DNA of 17,993 nucleotides from Candidatus Zixiibacteriota bacterium (GTDB lineage: Bacteria > Zixibacteria > MSB-5A5 > GN15 > FEB-12), in contig JAGLXI010000183.1 in assembly GCA_023132995.1 (NCBI GenBank), positions 1 through 17,993 of the forward strand, given 5' to 3'. The notes under the pieces were generated by a model. The model was not told the origin of the DNA. It was given only the letters and a program-made list of their open reading frames with translations, and did no database searches. Below, one piece after another: positions 1 to 6,662 of this stretch (position 1 is its first letter; each line of letters begins with the position of its first letter). The translations under genes and the position numbers were made by a program.

Positions 1-234
1 TTACACAATAATCCTTGCACTACCAACGCGGCAACACGCGTCCGATTCGGGAATCCGCTTGACACGAGTGACGCCTGTCCGTATATTAATTTTATAAGGG
101 TCCAGTCAACACGTTTCAGATTTGTAACATTGATGTTTATTGATAGATTGTGGTGTAGAACGGGTTTCATCCGCCGACCGGGAACGGTTGCGGGCCAGCC
201 CCAAAGTACAAGCGATAACGGGAGATGAGAAAAG
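1..234. other. Upstream intergenic region
   Basis: No convincing coding sequence is seen here. The stretch holds the promoter at 59-87 and an AT-rich leader. GGGAG lies about 10 bases before the ATG at 235 and is the likely ribosome binding site. What lies left of position 1 is unknown. Confidence 0.5.
59..87 (+). promoter_or_regulatory. Sigma-70-type promoter of the dockerin-repeat gene
   Basis: A perfect -35 box TTGACA (59-64) is followed after 17 bases by TATATT (82-87), one base off the -10 consensus. It lies about 150 bases upstream of the ATG at 235, in an AT-rich stretch. Transcription would begin near 94, giving an untranslated leader of about 140 bases. This is a sequence match only; no start site has been mapped. 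Confidence 0.7.
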
Positions 235-1770
235 ATGAATAGGCAAAAGCTTCATGTGGACATTCGACTGATGACCGTACTCATCCTGTTCGCTCTCTGT
301 GTGAGCGCGACACCTGCTGTGGTGGCCGAGGACAATTCGTCTCAATTCGCCGGGCGCGCTGATTCGTGCGATTTGCAGATGCCTGGCGATGTTGACAACG
401 ACGGCCAGATCAACGTGGCCGATTTGGACTACCTGGTTGAGTATGTGGAGACAGGCGGTCCGGCTCCGCCGGTTCAGGCCAATGGTGACGTCAACGGCGA
501 TTGTTGCATCGACGAGGATGATATCTACTATCTCGTGGATTACTTCTTCCACGATGGTCCACCGCCGGTGGAGTGCACCTGCATAGAACCGCCACTGTGC
601 TGCGAGGGACAGATGCCGGGTGACGCCGACGGCAGCGGGCAGATCGACGCCGCTGATATTGATTACCTTGTCGACTACCTCTACCACGGTGGTCCCCCGC
701 CGGAGGTCAGGGGCAATGGTGATCCCAACGATGATTGCTGTATCGACCTGGACGATATTGACTTCCTGGAGGCTTACTTGTTTGAAAGTGGCCCGCAGCC
801 GGTGGAGTGCGCCTGTGTCACTGCGCCGCTATGCTGTGTAGATCAGTGGCCGGGTGATGTAGACAACGACGGCCAGATCAACGTGGCCGACTTGGATTAC
901 CTGGTTGAGTATATGGAGACAGGCGGTCCGGCTCCGCCGGTTCAGGCCAATGGTGACGTCAACGGCGATTGTTGTATCGACGAGGACGACATCTACTATC
1001 TCTCGGACTACTTTTTCCAAGGTGGTCCTCCGCCGGTGGAGTGTACCTGCATAGAGCCGCCGCTATGCTGCGAAGGACAGATGCCGGGTGACGCCGACGG
1101 CAGCGGGCAGATCGACGCCGCCGATATCGACTATCTTGTCGACTACCTCTATCACGGTGGTCCACCGCCGGAGGTCAGGGGTAATGGTGATCCCAACGGT
1201 GATTGCTGTATCGACCTGGGTGATATTAGCTTCCTGGAGGCTTACCTGTATGGAAGTGGCCCGCCGCCGGTGGAGTGCGCCTGTGTCACTGCGCCGCTAT
1301 GCTGTGTGGATCAGTGGCCGGGTGATGTAGACAACGATGGCCAGATCAACGTGGCCGATTTGGATTACCTGGTTGAGTATGTGGAGACAGGCGGTCCGGC
1401 TCCGCCGGTTCAGGCCAATGGTGATGTCAACGGCGATTGTTGCATTGACGAGGATGACATTTACTATCTCGTGGATTACTTCTTCCACGATGGTCCACCG
1501 CCGGTGGAGTGCACCTGCATAGAGCCGCCGCTGTATACGACCTGCTGCATACCGCCGATCAGAGGCGACGTAGACTACCTCGGCGGTGGTATCGATATCT
1601 CGGACCTGGTCTACCTCGTGAGCTACATGTTCTCGTCCGGTCCCGAGCCGCCTTGTATGGATGAAGCCGATCTGGACGCCAGCGGCGGAGTGATCGACAT
1701 CGGCGACATGGTGTACCTGGTGGCATACATGTTCCAAGGGGGACCACCTCCAATGGATTGCCCGCAATAA
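235..1770 (+). CDS. Secreted protein made of about twelve dockerin-like EF-hand repeats
   Basis: The 511-residue product has a signal peptide: charged start, hydrophobic core about residues 12-25, likely cleavage after AVVA at 31. The rest is repeats with no recognisable catalytic domain. Six modules of about 78 residues begin near residues 46, 124, 202, 280, 358 and 437, each with two Ca-loop halves. The first halves read D-x-D-x-D-G-x-I-x-x-x-D; the second halves of the first five modules read D-x-N-x-D-C-C-I-D-x-x-D. Modules alternate in type (A-B-A-B-A, then a divergent C-terminal one). The loops keep the dockerin type I calcium ligands, and Gly-Gly-Pro-Pro turns end each half. Cysteine pairs (DCCID, PLCC) recur, which suggests disulfides in an exported protein. 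Function is unknown; calcium-dependent structure or adhesion at the cell surface is inference. The ATG at 235 fits the signal peptide and the GGGAG upstream. Confidence 0.85.
   Translation: MNRQKLHVDIRLMTVLILFALCVSATPAVVAEDNSSQFAGRADSCDLQMPGDVDNDGQINVADLDYLVEYVETGGPAPPVQANGDVNGDCCIDEDDIYYLVDYFFHDGPPPVECTCIEPPLCCEGQMPGDADGSGQIDAADIDYLVDYLYHGGPPPEVRGNGDPNDDCCIDLDDIDFLEAYLFESGPQPVECACVTAPLCCVDQWPGDVDNDGQINVADLDYLVEYMETGGPAPPVQANGDVNGDCCIDEDDIYYLSDYFFQGGPPPVECTCIEPPLCCEGQMPGDADGSGQIDAADIDYLVDYLYHGGPPPEVRGNGDPNGDCCIDLGDISFLEAYLYGSGPPPVECACVTAPLCCVDQWPGDVDNDGQINVADLDYLVEYVETGGPAPPVQANGDVNGDCCIDEDDIYYLVDYFFHDGPPPVECTCIEPPLYTTCCIPPIRGDVDYLGGGIDISDLVYLVSYMFSSGPEPPCMDEADLDASGGVIDIGDMVYLVAYMFQGGPPPMDCPQ
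376..1534 (+). repeat. 468-bp tandem repeat, about 2.5 copies, within the dockerin-like gene
   Basis: Matching points fall at 376, 844 and 1312, exactly 468 bases apart. Each unit encodes one A and one B module (156 residues); the third copy holds only the A half. Long stretches are identical at DNA level. The 5' part of copy three (cagtggccgggtgatgtaga) matches copy two, while its 3' part (codons for DYFFHDG) matches copy one, so the copies are mosaic. Confidence 0.9.
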
Positions 1771-1805
1771 CGAGGCAGATCTTCGGATCAACGCCTGATA
1801 AACGC

Positions 1806-1845
1806 AAACGCGGCGACCCTGCTATTCGGCAGGGCTGCCGCGTTT
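1806..1845. terminator. Bidirectional intrinsic terminator between convergent genes
   Basis: A strong hairpin has outer arms AAACGCGGC (1806-1814) and GCCGCGTTT (1837-1845), an internal GA/CT mismatch, inner arms CCCTGC (1817-1822) and GCAGGG (1829-1834), and loop TATTCG. It is followed by ctcttgctt on the plus strand. On the minus strand the arm ends in TTT and is followed by GCGTTTATC. It sits between the stop at 1770 and the pyrC stop at 1896, so it can serve both genes. Confidence 0.85.
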
Positions 1846-1895
1846 CTCTTGCTTGCTTGAAGCCCGGACATCGTAGTGCAGGGCAGAGGCGCCAC

Positions 1896-3209
1896 CTACC
1901 GGTCGTACACTACTCGGCCGCCGAGGATCGTCGTGACCACCTGGCCGGATAGCTTCCACCCGACAAACGGCGAGTTCTTCGAACGGGAACGGAAGCGGTC
2001 GGCCTTCACTGTCCACTTCTTGTCGGGATCAATGATAGTCACGTCGGCGGCGGCGCCCCGGGACAACGAACCGCCCTTGAGGTTCAGGATGCGGGCCGGG
2101 TTGATGGTCATTTTGCGGACAGCGTCGGCCCAACTCAGGTACCCCTTGTCGATAAGATAGGTCTTGACCAGGCCCAGGGTAGTCTCCAGGCCGATCATAC
2201 CGGGCGGCGCCTGATCGAATTCGCAGTCCTTCTCTTCGATCGAGTGCGGCGCATGGTCGGATGCTATGCAATCGATAGTGCCGTCCACAAGCCCCTCGAT
2301 CACCGCATCCCGGTCGCGCCGAGAACGCAGCGGAGGGTTGACCCGCAAACTGGTGTTGAACTCCCGGCCGATCTCTTCGTCGGTCAGGATGAGATGATGC
2401 GGGGTCACTTCGGCGGTCACATTCACGCCTTCACGCTTGGCCTGACGGATGGCCTCGACCGCTCCCCTGGTGGTCACATGCTGGATATGCAGTCGGCTTT
2501 CGGTCATGCGACAGAGGGCGATGTCCCGAGTGACGGCGATCTCCTCCGCCACCGGCGGGGCGCCTTTCATGCCCAGGCGTGCCGACTGGAACGACTCGTT
2601 CATCACCGCTCCCGCCGTCAGGTACTGATCCTCTGCGTGTTGCATCACGGGAATGTCAAACATGCGGGCATATTCCAGCGCCCGCCTCATTATCTCCGGA
2701 TTCTGCAGGAAATGGCCGTCGTCGGTTATCGCCACCGCCCCCATCTTGACCAGGTCGCCGATCTCGGAGAGCTGCTCGCCGGCGAGGTTCTTGGTGATCG
2801 CCCCGACCACATAGACGCGGGCGTCAGCGTTCTGGGCGCGGTCCTGGACGAACTTGACCGTCTCCTGATTGTCGATACACGGTGTCGTATTGGGCATACA
2901 GCAAACGGCCGTAAATCCGCCTGCCGCCGCCGCGCGGCACCCAGACTCCACTGTCTCTTCAGCCTCGTGACCCGGCTCGCGCAGGTGCACATGGATATCT
3001 ATCAGGCCGGGTACCACTAATTTGCCGGTAGCGTCGATCAACTGGCTCTTGTCGAGAGACTTCAGTGATCTGCGACCGGCGGCCGACTCCGGCTCGATCT
3101 TTGCCAAGGTGCCGTCCTTGATGAAAACCGTAGCGTCGCTGCCAAAACCTAAGGCAGGGTCTATGACGCGTCCGCCCCTTATGACCAGATCGTATTTCCT
3201 GCTTGCCAT
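1896..3209 (-). CDS. pyrC: Dihydroorotase, class I
   Basis: The product is a cytoplasmic zinc amidohydrolase that interconverts carbamoyl-aspartate and dihydroorotate, the third step of UMP synthesis. The 437-residue length is normal for the class I enzyme. Metal-site motifs are in order: DIHVHLREPG with H73 and H75, AITDDG with D163 (the Asp that bridges metals in class I enzymes), H191 in QHAED, the TAEVTPHH segment near 265-272, and the catalytic Asp in SDHAPH (D318). The C terminus has the usual small beta domain (DVTIID, VVTTILGGRVVYDR). The ATG overlaps the pyrB stop by one base (TAATG), so it is translationally coupled as the last gene of pyrRBC. All active-site motifs are intact, so this is not an inactive PyrC' partner. 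Confidence 0.97.
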   Translation of the reverse strand: MASRKYDLVIRGGRVIDPALGFGSDATVFIKDGTLAKIEPESAAGRRSLKSLDKSQLIDATGKLVVPGLIDIHVHLREPGHEAEETVESGCRAAAAGGFTAVCCMPNTTPCIDNQETVKFVQDRAQNADARVYVVGAITKNLAGEQLSEIGDLVKMGAVAITDDGHFLQNPEIMRRALEYARMFDIPVMQHAEDQYLTAGAVMNESFQSARLGMKGAPPVAEEIAVTRDIALCRMTESRLHIQHVTTRGAVEAIRQAKREGVNVTAEVTPHHLILTDEEIGREFNTSLRVNPPLRSRRDRDAVIEGLVDGTIDCIASDHAPHSIEEKDCEFDQAPPGMIGLETTLGLVKTYLIDKGYLSWADAVRKMTINPARILNLKGGSLSRGAAADVTIIDPDKKWTVKADRFRSRSKNSPFVGWKLSGQVVTTILGGRVVYDR

Positions 3210-4147
3210 TATTGTGATTCTCCCTCTTCACGACCGGACAACAGGTACAGGACCGCCATCCGCACCGCCTGGCCGTTGGTGACCTGATCGAGAATGACCG
3301 AGCTATCGCCGTCGGCCACGTCGCTGGTGAGTTCGACGCCGCGGTTGATGGGGCCGGGGTGCATGATCGTGTAGTTCTTGTTGAGTCGTTTCAGCCGTTC
3401 CCGGTTGATTCCGAACAGGTTGGAAAACTCGCGGCGCGACGGAAAGAGCCCCGACTGCTGCCGTTCCCCTTGAATCCGCATGACATTGACCACGTCGGCT
3501 CCGTCGAGAGCCGCATCCAGGTTGGTGTAGACGTCACAGCCAAACTGCTCGACCTCGTAGGGCATCAGCGTCGCCGGGCCGCAGAGGGCCACCGAGGCGC
3601 CCATTGTTTTGAGTCCAAAGATGTTGGAGCGGATCACACGCGAGTGCTTGACGTCGCCAAGCAGCACTACCCGCAAACCGTCAAGTTTGCCGTACTTCTT
3701 TCTGATAGTGAACATGTCCAGCAGCGCCTGAGTAGGGTGCTCATGGGAACCGTCACCGGCGTTGATGACGTTGGTTTCCATGCACTGGGTGAGAAAGTAC
3801 GGTGCCCCGGCGGAGTTGTGCCGCACCACGGTCATGTCGATTTTCATAGCCTCGATATTTTGCACGGTATCTCGCAGCGATTCGCCTTTGGCAACCGAGG
3901 ATGCTGAAGTCGAGAAATTGACGGTGTCAGCGGAGAGCCGTTTCTCGGCCAGTTCAAACGATATCCGCGTCCGCGTGGAGGGTTCGTAGAACAGGTTGAG
4001 AACGGTGATCCCTCGAAGTGTGGGGACTTTCTTGATCCGGCGATCAAGGACCTCGCGAAACGTCTCGGCCGTATTCAGAATCAGCTCGATATCGCGATGC
4101 GGGGCGTCTTCCAATCCCAACAGGTGGCGTGAACTGAGTCGGTTCAT
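3209..4147 (-). CDS. pyrB: Aspartate carbamoyltransferase catalytic subunit
   Basis: It condenses carbamoyl phosphate with aspartate, the committed step of pyrimidine synthesis. The 312 residues match the usual catalytic chain. The carbamoyl-phosphate loop FYEPSTRTRISFE (S57-T58-R59-T60), the K87-containing SVAKGES loop, the HEHPTQALLD segment and the HPGPINRG motif near the C terminus are all present. The ATG overlaps the pyrR stop as ATGA, and the stop overlaps the pyrC start, so the three genes are one translationally coupled unit. No pyrI regulatory subunit is in the window; with PyrR present, control by transcription attenuation is more likely than allosteric control through PyrI (inference). 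Confidence 0.97.
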   Translation of the reverse strand: MNRLSSRHLLGLEDAPHRDIELILNTAETFREVLDRRIKKVPTLRGITVLNLFYEPSTRTRISFELAEKRLSADTVNFSTSASSVAKGESLRDTVQNIEAMKIDMTVVRHNSAGAPYFLTQCMETNVINAGDGSHEHPTQALLDMFTIRKKYGKLDGLRVVLLGDVKHSRVIRSNIFGLKTMGASVALCGPATLMPYEVEQFGCDVYTNLDAALDGADVVNVMRIQGERQQSGLFPSRREFSNLFGINRERLKRLNKNYTIMHPGPINRGVELTSDVADGDSSVILDQVTNGQAVRMAVLYLLSGREEGESQ

Positions 4148-4767
4148 TTCCCGCCCCCTTTCATTTTCCCGGCGGCAGGTTTCCTCTTTGGTGGTTTTTT
4201 CCTGCTCCGCCGGATAGTTACCCGGTCAAGGCCGTCTCTTTCCTCCACCTGGACTTTGATCCGGTCGCTTTTGGCCGTGGGGATATTGGCGCCGACATAG
4301 TCAGCTTTGATCGGTAGTTCCCGATGACCGCGATCAACCAGCACCACCAGTTGTATCGTGCGCGGTCGACCGAAGTCGATTATCTGGTCGAGCGCCGCCC
4401 GCACCGTGCGTCCCGTGAACAGGACGTCGTCGATGATGATCACATTGCGGTCGACCACGTCAAACAGAATATCGGTGCGCTGGACAATCGGCTGGTCGAG
4501 CTTGGAGTGGACATCGTCGCGATAGAGGCTGATGTCCATCAGCCCCACGGGAACGTCAACTCCTTCCAGCTCCCTGATAGTGGTGGCAATGCGGCGGGCC
4601 AGGTCGGCACCGCGTCTTAAGACACCGATAATAACCAGCGACTCCGCCCCGGAGTTGTGCTCCAGGATCTCGTGGGCGACTCGAGTCAACGCCCGGCTGA
4701 TCTTCTTCGCGTCAAGGATGACATCATTCGTCTCAGGCAAACCGTCCTCCGCGTGTGCGTTAATCAT
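4144..4767 (-). CDS. pyrR: PyrR: pyrimidine operon RNA-binding regulator / uracil phosphoribosyltransferase
   Basis: PyrR binds a hairpin in pyr mRNA when UMP or UTP is high and lowers expression; many homologues also make UMP from uracil and PRPP. The PRPP-binding motif VIIIDDVLFTGRTV (109-122) and the PyrR signatures GVLRRGADLA, DISLYRDD and LVDRGHRELPI are all present. Typical PyrR ends near residue 180-185; here an extra tail, residues 186-207, is rich in Arg and Lys (RRSRKKPPKRK and on), which might add RNA affinity. The ATG at 4767 is the first in frame; its ribosome site is weak (GGA three bases away) and lies beside a 6-bp hairpin (4771-4797). pyrR is first in pyrRBC, and its leader carries a good PyrR-loop match at 4905-4937. 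Confidence 0.95.
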   Translation of the reverse strand: MINAHAEDGLPETNDVILDAKKISRALTRVAHEILEHNSGAESLVIIGVLRRGADLARRIATTIRELEGVDVPVGLMDISLYRDDVHSKLDQPIVQRTDILFDVVDRNVIIIDDVLFTGRTVRAALDQIIDFGRPRTIQLVVLVDRGHRELPIKADYVGANIPTAKSDRIKVQVEERDGLDRVTIRRSRKKPPKRKPAAGKMKGGGK

Positions 4768-4770
4768 GTT

Positions 4771-4797
4771 CCATGAATACGGCCTCGTCCCTCATGG
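4771..4797 (-). promoter_or_regulatory. Hairpin just 5' of the pyrR start codon
   Basis: On the minus strand CCATGA (4797-4792) and TCATGG (4776-4771) form a perfect 6-bp stem with a 15-base loop, ending three bases before the pyrR ATG. The GGA nearest the start lies in the 3' arm, so the stem could limit ribosome access. A role is inferred from position only. Confidence 0.4.
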
Positions 4798-4880
4798 AGA
4801 CGATCACCGGTGTCTGCAAAGTTCGACGGCGTTCCGGTAACGGCAGGAGGTGCTGAATGAAAGGGATTACAATTATAAAA

Positions 4881-4904
4881 TCTGACCCGGTATGCACTGT
4901 CAAA
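4881..4904 (-). terminator. Candidate weak attenuator hairpin in the pyr leader
   Basis: Directly after the PyrR-loop hairpin, TTTGAC (4904-4899) can pair with GTCAGA (4886-4881), 6 bp including one G-U, around a 12-base loop, followed by TTTTAT. Order and position suit the terminator half of an attenuator, but the stem is short and AU-rich. The same stretch also holds TTGACA and TATAAT, 20 bases apart, so it could instead contain a poor second promoter. Confidence 0.35.
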
Positions 4905-4937
4905 CCTTTAGTGATCTCACGGGATCACCTTAAAAGG
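4905..4937 (-). promoter_or_regulatory. PyrR-binding RNA hairpin (pyr attenuator binding loop)
   Basis: Read on the minus strand: lower stem CCUUU (4937-4933) with AAAGG (4909-4905), a 5'-side bulge UAA (4932-4930), upper stem GGUGAUC (4929-4923) with GAUCACU (4916-4910), and hexaloop CCGUGA (4922-4917). The loop fits the Bacillus PyrR-loop pattern CNGNGA. The wider stretch GAUCCCGUGAGAUC matches the consensus ARUCCNGNGAGGYU at all but three positions. A purine-containing bulge on the 5' side between two stems is also the known architecture. It lies 137 bases before pyrR, which encodes the cognate regulator. Confidence 0.8.
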
Positions 4938-4939
4938 GT

Positions 4940-5014
4940 GCTGGATAACGGCGTCAAACGCGCCCGGAGGGACGACCTCACGCGCAGGCTTACGTCCTAC
5001 CGTTATCCTCCAGC
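4940..5014 (-). ncRNA. Structured 5' domain of the pyr leader RNA
   Basis: Minus-strand GCTGGAGGATAACGG (5014-5000) pairs with CCGTTATCCAGC (4951-4940): 10-12 bp with a 2-3 base bulge. Inside are two hairpins. The first is GGACG-UAA-GCCU-loop GCGCGUG-AGGU-CGUCC (4997-4970). The second is GGCG-loop CGUUUGA-CGCC (4964-4950, sharing two bases with the outer stem). Together they would form a three-way junction. The first hairpin repeats the 5-bp stem plus UAA bulge seen in the PyrR loop next door, and its loop region contains GCGUGAGGU. I do not recognise a known riboswitch class. It may be a second PyrR site or an antiterminator. Confidence 0.45.
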
Positions 5015-5027
5015 TTCTTGAAAATAG

Positions 5028-5055
5028 ATAATACAACGTTCAGAAGTACTGTCAA
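5028..5055 (-). promoter_or_regulatory. Sigma-70-type promoter of the pyrRBC operon
   Basis: On the minus strand TTGACA (5055-5050) is a perfect -35 and TATTAT (5033-5028) a good -10, with a 16-base spacer. It starts only 23 bases after the stop of the ABC ATPase gene, so pyrRBC has its own promoter. Transcription would start near 5021, giving a leader of about 250 bases before pyrR that holds the structures at 5014-4771. Confidence 0.75.
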
Positions 5056-5078
5056 GTGAGAGCAGCAGAAAAACGCGG

Positions 5079-6587
5079 CTATTTTTGCTCGGTTGTGTCT
5101 TCCGGCGACACCGGAGAGACCACCGCGGCACACCGTGCGTCGGCAAAGAACTCCCGGCAGGACATCTGAATGGAACTGCCGTCACCGTCAAGGTATAGAA
5201 CCCGGTCGGCGAGAGTGTGGATTATACCCCCGTCATGGCTGATGATAATCAGGCCTACCCGCATATTCGCAAGAGCGCGGCCCAGCCGGATAAACCGGCC
5301 CACGCCTTCCTGGTCCAGGCCGCAGGTCGGTTCGTCAAAGACAACCAGCCGGGGCTGCATGGACAACACGGCGGCAAACGCCAGACGCCGCTTTTCTCCA
5401 CCCGAAAGGGTGAACGGGTCGCGGCCGGAGAACTTCTCAGCATCCAGCCCGGCCAACGCAAAGAAGGCGGCAACGGTCTTCGGATCGTGCGGGCACCCCA
5501 GGTTCCGGGGTCCGAAGGCGATCTCCTCGGCGCACGTAGGGAGAAAGAACTGCCGTTCCGGCAATTGGAACAGCCCTGAGACGCGGCCGGGAATATCCTC
5601 GGGGGGGACAGATCGACCTGAACAGTCCTCGTACACAACAGCGCCTGAAGAGGGCCGAAGGAGACCGCACGCAAGAAGACCTAAGGTGCTCTTGCCGGAA
5701 CCGGAGGGCCCCACCAGGCCAAGGATATTGCCGGCCTTGAGGGTGAAGCTTATGTTCTCCAGAACTGCGTTGCCGTTGCGATGGTTGAAAGCCACGTTCC
5801 GGAACGAAACGCTGTCGACCTCAACCCCCTTGCCCGGCGGTTTGCTGCGCATTTCCAGACCGGCAAAGCCCGGTTGCTCTCCAGTGGAAAGGCGGTAGGC
5901 AAGACCCTTTCTGATGCAGAAGTCGTGGTCGGCGAATATACGCGAAGGCTGGTCATCAGCCACCACTACACCCCGGTCGAGCACTACCAGGCGCGGATAC
6001 ATCCGGGCCACCACCGGATACTGGGTGATTCGGATTTCCACAAGGCGGGGGTTGGCGACTTTGATTCTGGCCATCTCCTCTCTCAGGGTGGCCTTGCCGT
6101 TTTCATCCAGGAACGAGTCCGGCTCATCCAGAACCAGGATGGGCGGGTTAAGTACCATTACCGAGGCCAGGGCCACCCGTTGCTTCTCCCCGCCGGAAAG
6201 CTCTGCGGTCAGCCGCTGTCGCAAGTGATCGATCCGGAACCGCTGTAGTGTCTCATTTACAAGGCGCTTCATCTCCACAAGGGGTATGCCGAGGTTCTCA
6301 AGCCCGAACGCAACTTCCTTTTCAACGGTCACGGCCACCATCTGGTTGTCCGGGTTCTGAAACAGCATGCCGACCGGCTGGGGATGTTCCGCGCTACCAT
6401 TGATGACAACACGGCCGCGAGCGGGAGTCAGCAGTCCGGCCACGATCCTGGCAAACGTGGACTTCCCGGAGCCGTTGGCTCCCATCATGCAAATCGACTC
6501 TCCCTCTTCAATTGTCAGAGTGAGGGCAGACAGAACGGGATCGTCCCGGTCGCGGTAGCGGTATGTTACATTTTCGAATTTTATCAT
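5079..6587 (-). CDS. ECF-type ABC transporter ATPase, two nucleotide-binding domains fused
   Basis: The 502-residue cytoplasmic protein is two CbiO/EcfA-like ATPases in tandem. Domain 1 has Walker A GANGSGKST (36-44), Q-loop FQNPDNQ (76-82), signature LSGGEKQR (130-137) and Walker B LVLDEP (151-156). Domain 2 has Walker A GPSGSGKST (293-301), FQLPERQ (340-346), LSGGEKRR (394-401), VVFDEP (415-420) and switch His in ISHDGG (H451). The matching switch in domain 1 reads ITQYP, with Gln189 where His is expected, so one ATP site may be weak. It would power vitamin or metal-ion uptake with an EcfT membrane protein and a substrate-binding S component, but neither is in this window, so the substrate cannot be named. 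It lies 75 bases after gcvPB on the same strand. ATG at 6587 is chosen because the ATPase fold (MIKFENVTYRY) starts there. Confidence 0.9.
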   Translation of the reverse strand: MIKFENVTYRYRDRDDPVLSALTLTIEEGESICMMGANGSGKSTFARIVAGLLTPARGRVVINGSAEHPQPVGMLFQNPDNQMVAVTVEKEVAFGLENLGIPLVEMKRLVNETLQRFRIDHLRQRLTAELSGGEKQRVALASVMVLNPPILVLDEPDSFLDENGKATLREEMARIKVANPRLVEIRITQYPVVARMYPRLVVLDRGVVVADDQPSRIFADHDFCIRKGLAYRLSTGEQPGFAGLEMRSKPPGKGVEVDSVSFRNVAFNHRNGNAVLENISFTLKAGNILGLVGPSGSGKSTLGLLACGLLRPSSGAVVYEDCSGRSVPPEDIPGRVSGLFQLPERQFFLPTCAEEIAFGPRNLGCPHDPKTVAAFFALAGLDAEKFSGRDPFTLSGGEKRRLAFAAVLSMQPRLVVFDEPTCGLDQEGVGRFIRLGRALANMRVGLIIISHDGGIIHTLADRVLYLDGDGSSIQMSCREFFADARCAAVVSPVSPEDTTEQK

Positions 6588-6595
6588 AAACTCAA

Positions 6596-6624
6596 GACCG
6601 ATGCCACAGGCGGTGGCACCGGTC
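6596..6624 (-). terminator. 12-bp stem-loop between gcvPB and the ABC ATPase gene
   Basis: On the minus strand GACCGGTGCCAC (6624-6613) pairs along its whole length with GTGGCATCGGTC (6607-6596), with one G-U pair and loop CGCCT. TTGAGTTT follows, then directly the ATG at 6587. The stem is strong, but the U-tract is interrupted. It may end or attenuate the long upstream gcv transcript, or limit translation of the ATPase, since no good ribosome site remains between stem and ATG. Confidence 0.55.
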
Positions 6625-6662
6625 GCGAACCACGGGGGCTACCGGCCGGAGCACCGGCTGTC

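Noticed and set aside
106..687. Long open frame on the minus strand opposite the dockerin-like gene (similarly 1297-1791)
   Set aside because: Repetitive antisense shadow of the repeat gene: no family-like sequence, no ribosome site, and it covers the real promoter region.
376..1534. CRISPR or mobile element as the cause of the repeats
   Set aside because: The repeat unit is 468 bp, fully coding and in frame, without short direct repeats with unique spacers and without inverted ends or transposase.
2244..3020. Open frame of 258 codons on the plus strand inside pyrC
   Set aside because: pyrC on the other strand has all catalytic motifs; this frame is a His/Arg-rich mirror with no recognisable domain.
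4872..4903. Second promoter for pyrR: TTGACA and TATAAT, both perfect
   Set aside because: The spacer is 20 bases, too long for a normal sigma-70 promoter; the TTGACA also forms part of the hairpin 3' of the PyrR loop. Kept only as an alternative reading.
4925..4981. 18-codon leader peptide starting at a GTG in the pyr leader
   Set aside because: No ribosome site at proper distance and no pyrimidine-related logic; the same bases are better explained by RNA structure.
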